Shown: positions 30,651 through 38,898 of the stretch, piece by piece | How the letters are laid out: each line of letters starts with the position of its first letter | Position numbering within the stretch: the stretch's first letter is position 1 | Assembly: GCA_035543335.1 (NCBI GenBank) | Contig: DASZZH010000011.1 | Coordinates: 1 to 41,460 of the forward strand | Length of the DNA stretch: 41,460 nucleotides | Direction: 5' to 3' | Origin: Burkholderiales bacterium | Lineage (GTDB): Bacteria > Pseudomonadota > Gammaproteobacteria > Burkholderiales > JAHFRG01 | The notes under the pieces: generated by a model | The model's input: only the letters and a program-made list of their open reading frames with translations | Told to the model about the DNA's origin: nothing | The model's database searches: none | Program-made: the position numbers and the translations under genes

Positions 30651-31847
30651 ATGTCTTATTTTTCCGAGCATTATTTCTCGGGACTGATTGACCTGCCGTG
30701 GTGGGGCTACGTCCTCGTCGCCCTCGTCTTTACCCATATCACCATCGCCACCGTCACCATTTACCTGCACCGCTGCCAGGCGCATCGGGCGCTTGACCTG
30801 CATCCGGTCGTCAGCCATTTCTTCCGCTTCTGGGTGTGGCTCACCACCGGCATGGTGACCAAGGAATGGGCAGCGATCCACCGCAAGCACCACGCCAAGG
30901 TCGAAACCGCGGAAGACCCGCACAGCCCGCAAGTGTGCGGCCTGCGCAAAGTGCTGTGGGAAGGCACTGAGCTCTACAAGCGGGAAGCCAAGAATCCCGA
31001 AACGCTGGAAAATTACGGCCACGGCACGCCGGATGATTGGCTGGAACACCACCTGTACGGCAAGTACAGCATACTCGGCATTTCCATCATGGCGGTGATT
31101 GACTTTGTCCTGTTCGGATTTATCGGTGTCACCATCTGGGCGGTGCAGATGATGTGGATTCCGTTTTTCGCCGCCGGTGTCATCAACGGCGTCGGCCACT
31201 TCTGGGGATACCGCAATTTTGCTTGCGCCGACGCCAGCACGAACATCGTCCCCTGGGGCATTCTGATCGGCGGCGAGGAACTGCACAACAATCATCACGC
31301 CTACGTCACCTCGGCGCGGCTTTCCAACAAATGGTACGAGTTCGACATCGGCTGGCTCTACATCCGCATCATGGAAATTTTCGGCTTTGCTGAAGTCAAG
31401 AAAATCGCACCGAAAATCCGCTTCAATTTCACCAAGGCGCAGTGCGACGACGAAACGCTGGAGGCGGTGATTACCCACCGCTACGATGTGCTCGCCAAAT
31501 TCGCCCAATCGGTGAAGCAGACTTACGCCGAGGAAATACGCAAGCTCAGGGAGCGCGCCGCGCAATTCGACGGACAAACCCTGAAGAACATCAAAAAGCG
31601 CTGGCTGCACCAAGATGCCAAATTCTTAAAAGCGCAGGAACGCGCCAAACTCGACGAAGCCTTGAGCAAGAGCAAAGTGCTGGAAACCATATATTCGATG
31701 CGCCAGGAACTCACCGCGCTGTGGCAGCGTTCCGCCGCGTCGAAAGAACAACTGCTCAAACAGCTGCAAGACTGGTGCGCGCGTGCCGAGAAAAGCGGCA
31801 TTGCTTCGCTGCAGGAATTCTCGCGCAAGCTGCGCTGCTATGCATAA
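30651..31847 (+). CDS. Acyl-lipid/acyl-CoA delta-9 fatty acid desaturase
   Basis: Di-iron membrane desaturase that introduces double bonds into acyl chains, adjusting membrane fluidity. The 398-aa product carries three His boxes: HRCQAH (40-45), HRKHH (77-81) and HNNHH (212-216). Hydrophobic spans lie at about 18-38, 52-72 and 145-190. The C-terminal third (about 265-398) is a long charged, helical extension, longer than in minimal DesA/DesC proteins but common in betaproteobacterial homologues. The start is ATG 30651; a GAGG lies about 13 nt upstream. A hairpin terminator follows. The tandem repeat upstream is the best candidate for its control region. Confidence 0.92.
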   Translation: MSYFSEHYFSGLIDLPWWGYVLVALVFTHITIATVTIYLHRCQAHRALDLHPVVSHFFRFWVWLTTGMVTKEWAAIHRKHHAKVETAEDPHSPQVCGLRKVLWEGTELYKREAKNPETLENYGHGTPDDWLEHHLYGKYSILGISIMAVIDFVLFGFIGVTIWAVQMMWIPFFAAGVINGVGHFWGYRNFACADASTNIVPWGILIGGEELHNNHHAYVTSARLSNKWYEFDIGWLYIRIMEIFGFAEVKKIAPKIRFNFTKAQCDDETLEAVITHRYDVLAKFAQSVKQTYAEEIRKLRERAAQFDGQTLKNIKKRWLHQDAKFLKAQERAKLDEALSKSKVLETIYSMRQELTALWQRSAASKEQLLKQLQDWCARAEKSGIASLQEFSRKLRCYA

Positions 31848-31862
31848 AGAATTACAACCAAT

Positions 31863-31890
31863 AAAAAACCCGCCAAATGGCGGGTTTTTT
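31863..31890. terminator. Bidirectional terminator between desaturase and rpmG
   Basis: AAAAAACCCGCC and GGCGGGTTTTTT pair with loop AAAT; the A- and T-runs make it usable for both convergent genes. Confidence 0.9.
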
Positions 31891-31906
31891 GTTTCCCAGT
31901 GCGCTC

Positions 31907-32062
31907 TTATTTGAGTTTGGTTTCTTTGTAGACTACATGCTTGCGGGCCACCGGATCGAATTTCTTGATTTCCATCTTCTCCGTCTGGTTGCGTTTGTTC
32001 TTAGTGGTGGTGTAAAAATGTCCGGTGCCGGCGGACGATTCGAGCTTGATCTTCTCGCGCAT
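31907..32062 (-). CDS. rpmG: 50S ribosomal protein L33
   Basis: A 51-aa product beginning [19 protein letters not shown] and ending [11 protein letters not shown], the typical proteobacterial L33. It lacks the two CxxC zinc pairs, so it is the zinc-independent form. The gene lies 11 bp after rpmB. The ORF is too short for many gene finders but is certain from the sequence. Confidence 0.97.
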   Translation of the reverse strand: MREKIKLESSAGTGHFYTTTKNKRNQTEKMEIKKFDPVARKHVVYKETKLK

Positions 32063-32073
32063 AATTCTATCCT

Positions 32074-32301
32074 TTATTTCTTGCCGCGCAGCTCGGCAAG
32101 CACTGCTTCGATGCCCTTCCTGTCAATGGTGCGCAAGGCGGCGTTGGTAAGCCGCAGGCTCACCCAGCGCTTTTCGCTCTCCACCCATAATTTGCGGTAG
32201 TGCAAGTTGGGGAGAAAACGGCGCCGGGTCTTGTTGTTGGCGTGAGAAACGCGGTTCCCAAGCATCGGCGTCTTGCCGGTTACTTCGCACACTCTGGCCA
32301 T
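32074..32301 (-). CDS. rpmB: 50S ribosomal protein L28
   Basis: A 75-aa product with [20 protein letters not shown] and [19 protein letters not shown], diagnostic for L28. It is the first gene of rpmB-rpmG. A strong promoter lies directly upstream. Confidence 0.98.
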   Translation of the reverse strand: MARVCEVTGKTPMLGNRVSHANNKTRRRFLPNLHYRKLWVESEKRWVSLRLTNAALRTIDRKGIEAVLAELRGKK

Positions 32302-32331
32302 GATGCTTTACCTCAAATCCGAAGAGTGCGC

Positions 32332-32360
32332 ATTTTACCCATTTAAGGATTAATTCTCAA
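32332..32360 (-). promoter_or_regulatory. Promoter of rpmB-rpmG
   Basis: On the minus strand TTGAGA (32360-32355) and TAAAAT (32337-32332) are spaced by exactly 17 bp, 31 bp before the rpmB start codon. It is the best sigma-70 promoter in the window. Confidence 0.8.
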
Positions 32361-32391
32361 GGGAAAAATTTGCACCCCAGAAGGCTGGACT

Positions 32392-32573
32392 CTACAACAA
32401 ACCACGCTCGGCAAAGGACATGATGCCGCCACTGCCGACAATGAAGTGGTCAAGCACCTTGACATCCACCAGCGCCAGCGACTTTTTGAGAGCTGCGGTG
32501 AGTGCCTCGTCGGCGCCACTGGGTTCGGCGGTGCCGGAAGGGTGGTTGTGGGCGATTATCTCTACACTCGTCT
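32392..32573 (-). pseudogene. radC: 3' fragment of radC cut by the genomic island
   Basis: The minus strand encodes [19 protein letters not shown], followed by [16 protein letters not shown] and FAERGLL before TAG: the C-terminal JAB/MPN domain of RadC with the metal-binding HNHPSG. About 60 codons remain of a usual ~225. The reading frame ends in a stop at about 32573, where the island sequence (inverted repeat 32575-32604, then the integrase) begins. The rest of radC is not in the window. Confidence 0.85.
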
Positions 32574-32574
32574 A

Positions 32575-32604
32575 AGAACGTCCAAGCTAATCCAAGGACG
32601 TTCT
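32575..32604. repeat. Inverted repeat at the island's left edge
   Basis: AGAACGTCC (32575-32583) and GGACGTTCT (32596-32604) are perfect complements around AAGCTAATCCAA. The repeat sits exactly where radC similarity stops, so it may be the recombination core site (attL) of the integrase. Confidence 0.6.
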
Positions 32605-32685
32605 GTCGTCAGATGCTAACAGCTTGAGCAAGAAACTATTTTTGGCCAAAGCAGTCCTACGACGAATATTTCAATCCGGTCAATC

Positions 32686-32738
32686 CTGCCCCCACCGTTG
32701 CCCCCATCGTGGTTGGTGGAGGCAAGGATGGGGGCAAC
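32686..32738. repeat. Arm-type GCCCCCA repeats before the integrase
   Basis: GTTGCCCCCATC (32697-32708) and GATGGGGGCAAC (32727-32738) form a perfect 12-bp inverted repeat; a further TGCCCCCAC lies at 32687-32695. Such TTGCCCCCA repeats are typical just upstream of P4-type integrase genes and fit arm-binding sites of the recombinase. Confidence 0.6.
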
Positions 32739-32758
32739 ACTAGAAGGAGAGGCAAGCG

Positions 32759-33988
32759 ATGGGAAAACTATCCGATACAAAGTTACATGGGCTTAAGCCA
32801 CGCGAGAAGTCGTACCAGATTGCAGACGGTGGGGGCATGTATGTTGAGGTCCTATCTACGGGCGCAAAATCCTTCCGCTATGGCTATCGTCTGTTTGGAA
32901 AGAAAGAAAAGGTGGTACTTGGCACCTATCCGGCGTTGTCGCTCGCCTCGGCGCGACAAATGCACCGGCAATATCAAACGATGGTCGAGCATGGGGATTC
33001 GCCGTCTCGCTATGTCCAGGAGCAGAGCGCGGCGCGAAAGACTGAATATCTCGGTATTAATTCCTTTGAGGACCACGGACGCAAGTGGTTTGCCGCGTGG
33101 CGCGTGGACAATTCACCGCAAGCTGTTAGACAAGCCGAGGCTTGGCTAGAAGCGGACGTATTTCCTGCGCTCGGCAAGCGCCCAGTCTCACAGGTTGAGG
33201 AAATCCATCTTGTTGAGCTTCTTGACCGTATCAAGAAACGTGGCGCGCCACAGACCGCTCGCCGCATTCTCGGTTACCTCAAGGGGATATTCCGTTATGC
33301 CAAGCGGCGAGGCATAGTGAAACATGATCCGGCGCAGTCAATTACGGCTGATGAAATTGCGCCAAAGAGCGAGCGCGACCGGACGCTTGAACCAAGCGAA
33401 ATCGCCACATTTCTCCGGTCGCTTGATAGCACTAGTGCGAACGAAGGAAACTGCCTCGCCCTCAAGCTAATTCTCTTGACGCTATGCCGAAAGGATGAAC
33501 TGCGGCTCGCAAAGTGGGATCAGATTGACTTGGAGAGTGCGGAGTGGCTCATGCTTCGAACCAAGATGGGTAAGCCCCATGTCGTTTATCTATCGACCCA
33601 GGCTGTTGGCATACTGAGGCGGTTACGCGAGCTTGCGGGTGACTCGACTTTCGTGCTGCCGAATTGCTTCCGGCAGGTTAAGCCAATCGGCCATATGACC
33701 TTGAACAAAATCATTGATAGGTTGCTAAAGGGTCCGCTAGAAGGCATGGCGCATTTCACCATACACGATCTGCGACGGACTGCATCTACACGGCTCCACG
33801 AAGCAGGATTCCCTCCGGATGTCGTGGAGAAAGCCCTTGGGCACCGAATTCGCGGGATTCGGGGAATCTACAACCGCGCCGAATACGCGGAACAGCGGCG
33901 ACACATGCTGCAATTCTGGGCAGACTACTTGGGGCAGCTGGATGCTAGTGCGAAGATTGTGATCGGGAACTTCGCCAAAGCTGCTTAA
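32759..33988 (+). CDS. P4-type tyrosine integrase
   Basis: Site-specific recombinase of 409 aa that moves the island. Domains: N-terminal arm-binding DUF4102-like part (about 1-90, IADGGGMYVEV and LGTYPALSLASAR), core-binding domain (about 100-190), catalytic domain (about 205-390). Catalytic residues: Arg244 (TLCRKDEL), His336-xx-Arg339 (HDLRR), His362 (LGHR) and Tyr371 (GIYNRAEY). All are present, so it may be active. AAGGAGA precedes the ATG. It is the first gene inside the island, next to the broken radC. Confidence 0.95.
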   Translation: MGKLSDTKLHGLKPREKSYQIADGGGMYVEVLSTGAKSFRYGYRLFGKKEKVVLGTYPALSLASARQMHRQYQTMVEHGDSPSRYVQEQSAARKTEYLGINSFEDHGRKWFAAWRVDNSPQAVRQAEAWLEADVFPALGKRPVSQVEEIHLVELLDRIKKRGAPQTARRILGYLKGIFRYAKRRGIVKHDPAQSITADEIAPKSERDRTLEPSEIATFLRSLDSTSANEGNCLALKLILLTLCRKDELRLAKWDQIDLESAEWLMLRTKMGKPHVVYLSTQAVGILRRLRELAGDSTFVLPNCFRQVKPIGHMTLNKIIDRLLKGPLEGMAHFTIHDLRRTASTRLHEAGFPPDVVEKALGHRIRGIRGIYNRAEYAEQRRHMLQFWADYLGQLDASAKIVIGNFAKAA

Positions 33989-33999
33989 TCGGCCATTTA

Positions 34000-34045
34000 A
34001 TCCGCAGGTCCCAGGTTCGAGCCTTACTCGGGGAGCCGGTACCCA
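34000..34045 (+). other. tRNA 3'-end-like fragment after the integrase
   Basis: The stretch ATCCGCAGGTCCCAGGTTCGAGCC... followed by CTCGGGGAGCC reads like the variable loop, T arm (GGTTCGAGCC core) and acceptor 3' strand of a tRNA, but the T stem is unpaired (CCAGG against CTTAC) and there is no 5' half. It is best read as a decayed attachment-site remnant of an earlier insertion. I cannot name the tRNA. Confidence 0.45.
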
Positions 34046-34177
34046 ACGCCTGCTATCGACCCGAAGCGGACCTTTCTATTTCCGGTTTGCGGACATTCGA
34101 AGCGCCCCACAGCGGGTCCAAAGGCAGGCGAACCATTGCTGCCATACAGAAGGTTGTCAATGTGACGCCGGCGAGCG

Positions 34178-35068
34178 TCACCGTTTGATCATTCGCTGTG
34201 CCAACTTTTCGTGTGTCTCCAGCAAAATGTCCAACAGCAGGCGACCTTCAATGCCGCCGAGTTGCTCGCTTTGCGCATCGCTGGGAAACAGGAAAAAAGC
34301 CTTTGCAAGATTCATCTTCAGGCCGTCAAAGAAAGACAATTGATAACCCACGAACCGCATGGGCGCCGTTACCAGCGTTTCATCTCCGGGAATCTTTTCG
34401 TCGAAAATCACCTGGCCATTCTTGTTGTACACCCGAGCACGGTACAAAAGGCTCACCGTGCCGGCCTGAGCGCTCATCGGCTCATATTTTAGGATATGCG
34501 GGGCCAGCTTGATGCCGACCAGGTAGTCGGCGTTCAGGCTTTTCGCCAGCAATGCTGCTTCTTTCGTCCCCAGGTTAATCAATTGGACACCGCTGTTCGC
34601 AAAAGCCAGCCCGCGAGCGCCATTGAAACCCGCAAAAGCCACGATCGAAATCGTTGATGCTCGTGTGGGATCAATCCCGGCTCCGGCAGCACTCCGTGGT
34701 GCTCGAAATTGCAGGATGTCCCGCGCAAGGGAGCGTACCAATGGCTCGGTCTGGTTTCCCTGCTTTTGCAGCAGGTTTCTGTATACCGCGTTGGTTGCGA
34801 TCTGATCCGTCGGTATTAACCTGAATTGGTGGTTCTCTGTCAACTTAGCCGCAAAGCGCGAGTAGGTTTGCGCGAACATCTCCTCCAGTCCCAAATGTTG
34901 AGATCCGGCAAACCCCAGACCTTCGTCGGGTTTCTTTATTCCGGCTTCGCCGAGCAATTCCTCCAGGAAATTCTCACCTATTCTCGCGGCAACACTTTTT
35001 GACTCCTCGGCGCCGCCGGACGCGGTAAGCACGCCACCCAATACCAACAGGAGGATGGCACTCCGCAT
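34178..35068 (-). CDS. Secreted protein of unknown function
   Basis: A 296-aa product from the ATG at 35068 (MRSAILLLVLGGVLTASGGAEES): signal peptide to about residue 20. The mature part is alpha/beta with blocks such as STISIVAFAGFNGARGLAF, LLAKSLNADYLVGIKLAPHI, SLLYRARVYNKNGQVIFDEKIPG, and a long C-terminal helix. The middle looks like the NADY(L)V...Y.AR.YD..G..I.... pattern of proteins that test for variant lipoprotein/outer-membrane components, but I recognise no named family. A longer open frame reaches 35830 in the same register; that part overlaps the next gene antisense in another frame and is not credible. It lies 158 bp downstream of the zinc-ribbon gene on the same strand. Confidence 0.65.
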   Translation of the reverse strand: MRSAILLLVLGGVLTASGGAEESKSVAARIGENFLEELLGEAGIKKPDEGLGFAGSQHLGLEEMFAQTYSRFAAKLTENHQFRLIPTDQIATNAVYRNLLQKQGNQTEPLVRSLARDILQFRAPRSAAGAGIDPTRASTISIVAFAGFNGARGLAFANSGVQLINLGTKEAALLAKSLNADYLVGIKLAPHILKYEPMSAQAGTVSLLYRARVYNKNGQVIFDEKIPGDETLVTAPMRFVGYQLSFFDGLKMNLAKAFFLFPSDAQSEQLGGIEGRLLLDILLETHEKLAQRMIKR

Positions 35069-35226
35069 GGACTTTTTCCAAGGAATGGAACTGCAATTGC
35101 TTTCGGCGGCCCGGCCATACACTTTTCCCGGCCAAGAACATGGAGCGACCATCGAGGCATCGCGTCTCGTCTTGCCGCATGTCGCATGCGGCTTGATCTT
35201 TGCGATCTGGACCTTGGTTGCGGCGC

Positions 35227-35919
35227 TCATGGTTTTTGCATTTTCGACAAAAGTCCTTGCCTCGGCTGCAAGGACACGGAGGCGCGCCACTTCAAGATCA
35301 GCTCCAGTTTCTCCTTGAAAGCATGCGGATTGATCACGCCCGGAATGACGATCGCCGGCTTGACGGTTTGATCGATATAAATTTCGATGTCTCCGTAGGA
35401 GAGTCGTTGCGCAAGCCAATTCTGTTTGACGCGAGTGAGGCGAACTTTTTCCAGTTCGAATTCGCGGTCGACGAAGCGCGTGTCCGTCGGCGGGCCACCG
35501 GCGATGTCGTCTACAATTGTTTCGTAATCCTCGATGATGTCGCTGAAGTTTATTTTCGTCTTCGAAACTGCATAAGCAGCTTTGCTTCGCAGCTGGCTGT
35601 AACCCAAGTAGGCGGCCGTCACGCAACCGAGGATCACGATCACGACAAGCAGGAACAAGACGATCTGAATAACGGTGAGAATAGCACCGGTAAAAAGCCA
35701 CGACAATGATTTGAGAAGCGGACTCTCGGCGAGATAGACGCCTGTACCGACAACGGCCGCTCCGGCAAGCCATTCGATGAAGACCGTCAGTCGATAACGT
35801 AGCGACGGGCCGACCAGCAATATGGGCCAATCATTCGGAATGTCCGAAGAAACGGCGCATCGCGCGCAACGAAGCTCCCAGTATTCCGTGGCTTCACCGC
35901 ATGTCGGGCATTTCTTCAT
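35227..35919 (-). CDS. Zinc-ribbon, two-TM, PH-like domain membrane protein
   Basis: A 230-aa product. The N-terminal zinc ribbon is CPTCGEATEYWELRCARC (Cys4, 7, 18, 21). Two TM segments follow (about 42-64 and 76-108). After a linker, the C-terminal region FELEKVRLTRVKQNWLAQRLSYGDIEIYIDQ and VIPGVINPHAFKEKLELI looks like a short bacterial PH domain (bPH_2/YdbT type: R.....Q...A..L.YG.I.I........I.G..NP..F...L). Membrane and possibly protein-binding role; actual function unknown. It probably forms a unit with the secreted protein downstream. The whole gene lies in the island. Confidence 0.7.
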   Translation of the reverse strand: MKKCPTCGEATEYWELRCARCAVSSDIPNDWPILLVGPSLRYRLTVFIEWLAGAAVVGTGVYLAESPLLKSLSWLFTGAILTVIQIVLFLLVVIVILGCVTAAYLGYSQLRSKAAYAVSKTKINFSDIIEDYETIVDDIAGGPPTDTRFVDREFELEKVRLTRVKQNWLAQRLSYGDIEIYIDQTVKPAIVIPGVINPHAFKEKLELILKWRASVSLQPRQGLLSKMQKP

Positions 35920-36433
35920 TTTGTCCGGAATTTCCCCGATGACTCCCGAACCGGCGAGAAGGAAGTGATAGCAAAATCAATCCTCCCTGATCCTGCCCGT
36001 CGCCGGCATCCTGTGCCGATGCAAAACTGTTGTGATGCTTGAGCTGCGCCCCACGTTCCTGAGGATGCGCTGGATGACTCCAGCATCTCCGATCGCTCGA
36101 ATGGCCGTTTCTGGCCGCTTCATAACTGGGCGGAAACGACCCTGAGCTGCCCGTCACGTGTCCTGCAAACAGACGCTCTCCTATGCCCGTAGCGGAAATA
36201 ACAATGGAATGCCCGAGCTGACCAATCCGAAGGCGGCCTCTCAATACGTGACATTATCCCCCGTACGAGTGATATGAGAGATCCCGGCGGCAGCGGACGA
36301 TTAGTACAAACACCGACCTGTTTAAATTGGCCCGACCTCGATTATCAACTCGGTAGCATCAAGAGACTCCGCGTTACTTGCCGTTATCCACAATTTCCTG
36401 GAGTCATCATTTCGAGGCTCCCAATGCGATTGC
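35920..36433. other. Non-coding stretch with no recognisable gene
   Basis: 514 bp. Open frames here lack ribosome-binding sites and protein-like composition. The sequence includes degenerate segments such as GGCCGTTTCTGGCCGCTTC that look like decayed repeat DNA, and AT-richer parts towards the lipase gene. No tRNA, terminator with T-run or clear promoter stands out. Confidence 0.4.
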
Positions 36434-37774
36434 CTAATCCTTTAGTTGCTCGCCAATAAGTGTCCGGTAAGTTGTGGCATGATGTTGTAAAAAAGGATCA
36501 CTAGGATCGCCGGGCGTACCAAACACCATCAGCACATGCCCCGCTGGGACAAAATCCCAAGATGACGCGGTAGTGTCATTTCCGATTGGCTTGATATTCT
36601 CATAGTTGTAAAAATAGCTGTATCCGGTAGCACTTTTTTTGACGAAAGGCTCTGCGAAAAAGGAAACGACTCCGCGAAACGTGGATCCAAATCCGGATAC
36701 AAAATGCACGGCACTGACCAAGAAAGAGCTCCCTTTAAAGTCATTATCCAAATCTCCTGTTGATTGAAGGGTAAGAGGCACCTTGGGCACCGGATCGATG
36801 TAATTGTTAATTACAATAGCATTGTCCTCATTTTGTGTTATTCGAGCAAAGTCTGAGCTAAAGGCGTAATTTCCGGGTTTGGGTTGTGCAAATCCATAAG
36901 ACTTGAGCCGATAGCCCATTCCTTTTAAGCCAAAAACAGGTTGAGATGTGGCCTCCTCGTTACGCATAGCGTAGTACATAAACGCATGGACGATTGTCGC
37001 CATTGCAGCTCCTTGGCTATGTCCGATTACATATAGCCTAGAATTGGCAGGAATCTCTTTGTTATTCAAGGCACGAAGAATCCCATATCTATCGTCCAAT
37101 AAGAGCGTAAAAGTGGCATGCGCAAATCCACTGTGCAGGGAAGCGTTATCGGAATCGGCAAACTGAACAGCCTTACTCAAGAAGTTTCGTGCAGAAACAG
37201 GATGGAAAAACGCGTCTTCTGAGGTGCTTGGAGAGTTTGAAACCACCGTCCCCCGTATTGCAATGGCGTATGCTCCTTTAAACGTACCCCGTCCTTCGTA
37301 AAGTAGCCACGCATTCTGCCAAGGTCCAAATCCATTTAAATCAGGATCAATAAAAATCGTGTTCTCGTCCCAGCCTTGGGGATACTTGGAATCTGCTTTG
37401 GCAATAATTTTTTTGTATAGTTTGGCCCAAGGATCCGCCTCTTTGGCGCCCCCATCTAACTTCCGAAAGTTAACCACGTCCTTAGCAATTGCTGATCTAC
37501 TATCATAAATTGGTTCTGGATTCCATAATTGTGGATCAATATTTAGATAAAGAGTTTTGTTATCTTTATTTTTCAGTCGATCGTCCTGGTTATCCAACTC
37601 AACACAAAATTCAATGAACTGTTTTGCCTCTTCACTGCGGTAGCCATTATTTGACTTATTGCCACTGCCATACAACAGACCATTATTAACTTCTGAGTCA
37701 ATGGATTTTTCCATCGTTGAACACCCTGTTACCAATAGGACTATCCCAATGAATGGGCCCCAGAGTTTGCTCAT
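36434..37774 (-). CDS. Class 3 lipase-like lipoprotein
   Basis: A 446-aa alpha/beta hydrolase with a lipoprotein signal (LVTGC, lipidated Cys18), so it is likely anchored in the envelope. The nucleophile elbow GHSQG (251-255) gives Ser253. FAQPKPGN (294-301) is the usual Lipase_3 block after the elbow. NYIDPVPKVP points to Asp326 and GHVLMVFG to His412, completing a plausible triad. IAIRGT (172-176) is the oxyanion-strand segment. It may hydrolyse lipids or phospholipids; the substrate is not known. Its codons and base composition are clearly AT-richer than the surroundings, indicating recent transfer. The start is ATG 37774; the GTG one codon earlier is possible. Confidence 0.85.
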   Translation of the reverse strand: MSKLWGPFIGIVLLVTGCSTMEKSIDSEVNNGLLYGSGNKSNNGYRSEEAKQFIEFCVELDNQDDRLKNKDNKTLYLNIDPQLWNPEPIYDSRSAIAKDVVNFRKLDGGAKEADPWAKLYKKIIAKADSKYPQGWDENTIFIDPDLNGFGPWQNAWLLYEGRGTFKGAYAIAIRGTVVSNSPSTSEDAFFHPVSARNFLSKAVQFADSDNASLHSGFAHATFTLLLDDRYGILRALNNKEIPANSRLYVIGHSQGAAMATIVHAFMYYAMRNEEATSQPVFGLKGMGYRLKSYGFAQPKPGNYAFSSDFARITQNEDNAIVINNYIDPVPKVPLTLQSTGDLDNDFKGSSFLVSAVHFVSGFGSTFRGVVSFFAEPFVKKSATGYSYFYNYENIKPIGNDTTASSWDFVPAGHVLMVFGTPGDPSDPFLQHHATTYRTLIGEQLKD

Positions 37775-37802
37775 CACTAAGCGTAGCCTAGCTCATGTGA
37801 AT

Positions 37803-38273
37803 CTACTGACCAGAACTCATGTATTTCTTGTAGGACTCAATCCAGTTTGTGTAGATGGCCTGCTGTGCTTCCTCCAGGCCCAGGCTCCCATTGCAGAAGA
37901 GCTCGTGCAGCTTGTTTTCCAGTTTGTCCTTCTTTGTTGCTGACCATTGGCCTTTCCGGGGTTGCGGCCACAAGTTTTGGGGGTCGGTGGGATTGCCGCC
38001 CACTTCCAGGGGAATTAAATGGTCCTCTTCGAAAGCCTTGGGATTGGCATGCTTGTAGCCGTACTCGACGAGCTGTTTCTTCTTGAGCTTATTTGTATAG
38101 TTGGCTGGTGGCCGGATTGTCTTGGTGAAGCCTTGCACGCAAATGGTGTTCTGGATGTTGTCCTGGGTCACGTCAGGGTTGGTCACCCCAGGGGTAAGTT
38201 GGGGATCCGGCAGTTCGCCGCCATAAGCCAGGACTGCGGAAAGAAGTAGAAGAAAGCTCAGGAAAAATTTCAT
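37803..38273 (-). CDS. Secreted HNH-like nuclease-fold protein
   Basis: A 156-aa exported protein. ATG 38273 follows an excellent GAGGGGG ribosome-binding site; the signal peptide ends around Ala16-Gly19 (FLSFLLLLSAVLAYGG). The mature part has LPDPQLTPGVTNPDVTQDNI, two Cys (45 and 127), and EEDHLIPLEVGGNPTDPQNLWPQP (82-105), an HNH/beta-beta-alpha-metal pattern with Asp84-His85, Asn100 and possibly His123. Similar small secreted proteins are widespread in bacteria, but to my knowledge have no proven function. It lies 28 bp upstream of the lipase gene on the same strand, so both are probably one operon. Confidence 0.75.
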   Translation of the reverse strand: MKFFLSFLLLLSAVLAYGGELPDPQLTPGVTNPDVTQDNIQNTICVQGFTKTIRPPANYTNKLKKKQLVEYGYKHANPKAFEEDHLIPLEVGGNPTDPQNLWPQPRKGQWSATKKDKLENKLHELFCNGSLGLEEAQQAIYTNWIESYKKYMSSGQ

Positions 38274-38898
38274 GGTTGCCCCCTCAACAATATCTACAGC
38301 GACCAGCACTTTGTTATGGGCTGGTATAAAAAAACAATAGTTGAGCCAACCCAGAAAGGCAAATCTAACAAAATGTTAGGTTTTAAAATTACCTAAGACA
38401 ATTAGCAACTTGTGGAGGTGGCCTGCTAATCTTGATAAAGTTTGGAGGTTGGGCTCGGAAAAATTCTCATTACGCTTGGATCAAAAAACCGGTGTTAGCT
38501 CACATAACCGCCAATTGCAGATTGATGAGTCTAGGGCTTAGGACAGCCAGAGCCGGAGATCCGAAAGGATATACGACAGCGTCACTATAGCTATCGCTCA
38601 GAACAATTCGCCGGTGTCCGCTTTTGGCCGGTTGCCGCCATCTCCGGAACCCAGGCGTGTATGAGAATACGTGGCGGGCGCGCCATCCACGCGATTCGTT
38701 AAATCAGCGGCACCGTCAATACCAAGGGGTGCCCGGTTTTGCCCTCAACGGGGAGTGACCTGCTCCATTTTTTGTGCCAATTTAAAAGACAGTTTTGTTG
38801 CATTAAACTGCTACTATCAACTTGGCACAAAAAAGCGGGCAGGCCAAGATTTGGGTGCGAAATCGACAGAATGCAGCCAGCGGATGCCCATCTAGCTA
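38274..38898. other. Non-coding stretch with several palindromes
   Basis: 625 bp without a convincing gene. It contains ACCAGC/GCTGGT (38302-38307 with 38320-38325) and CTAACA-AAA-TGTTAG (38365-38379), both AT-rich palindromes in the probable promoter region of the HNH-lipase pair and therefore candidate operators. At 38768-38780 and 38822-38834 a perfect 13-bp inverted repeat (TTTTTTGTGCCAA and its complement) lies 65 bp before the orphan 311-aa gene and may be an IS end or a long hairpin. Confidence 0.5.

Noticed and set aside
34178..35830. Single 550-aa minus-strand protein
   Set aside because: The part above 35068 overlaps the zinc-ribbon gene in another frame and has Arg/Ser/Cys-rich shadow composition; the signal peptide at 35068 is the better start.
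35894..36244. 116-aa minus-strand ORF upstream of the zinc-ribbon gene
   Set aside because: No ribosome-binding site, low-quality composition (His/Ser/Gly/Arg mix) and no recognisable pattern; treated as decayed non-coding DNA.
38671..38895. 74-aa plus-strand ORF before the 311-aa gene
   Set aside because: It runs through the 13-bp inverted repeat and has no ribosome-binding site or protein-like pattern.
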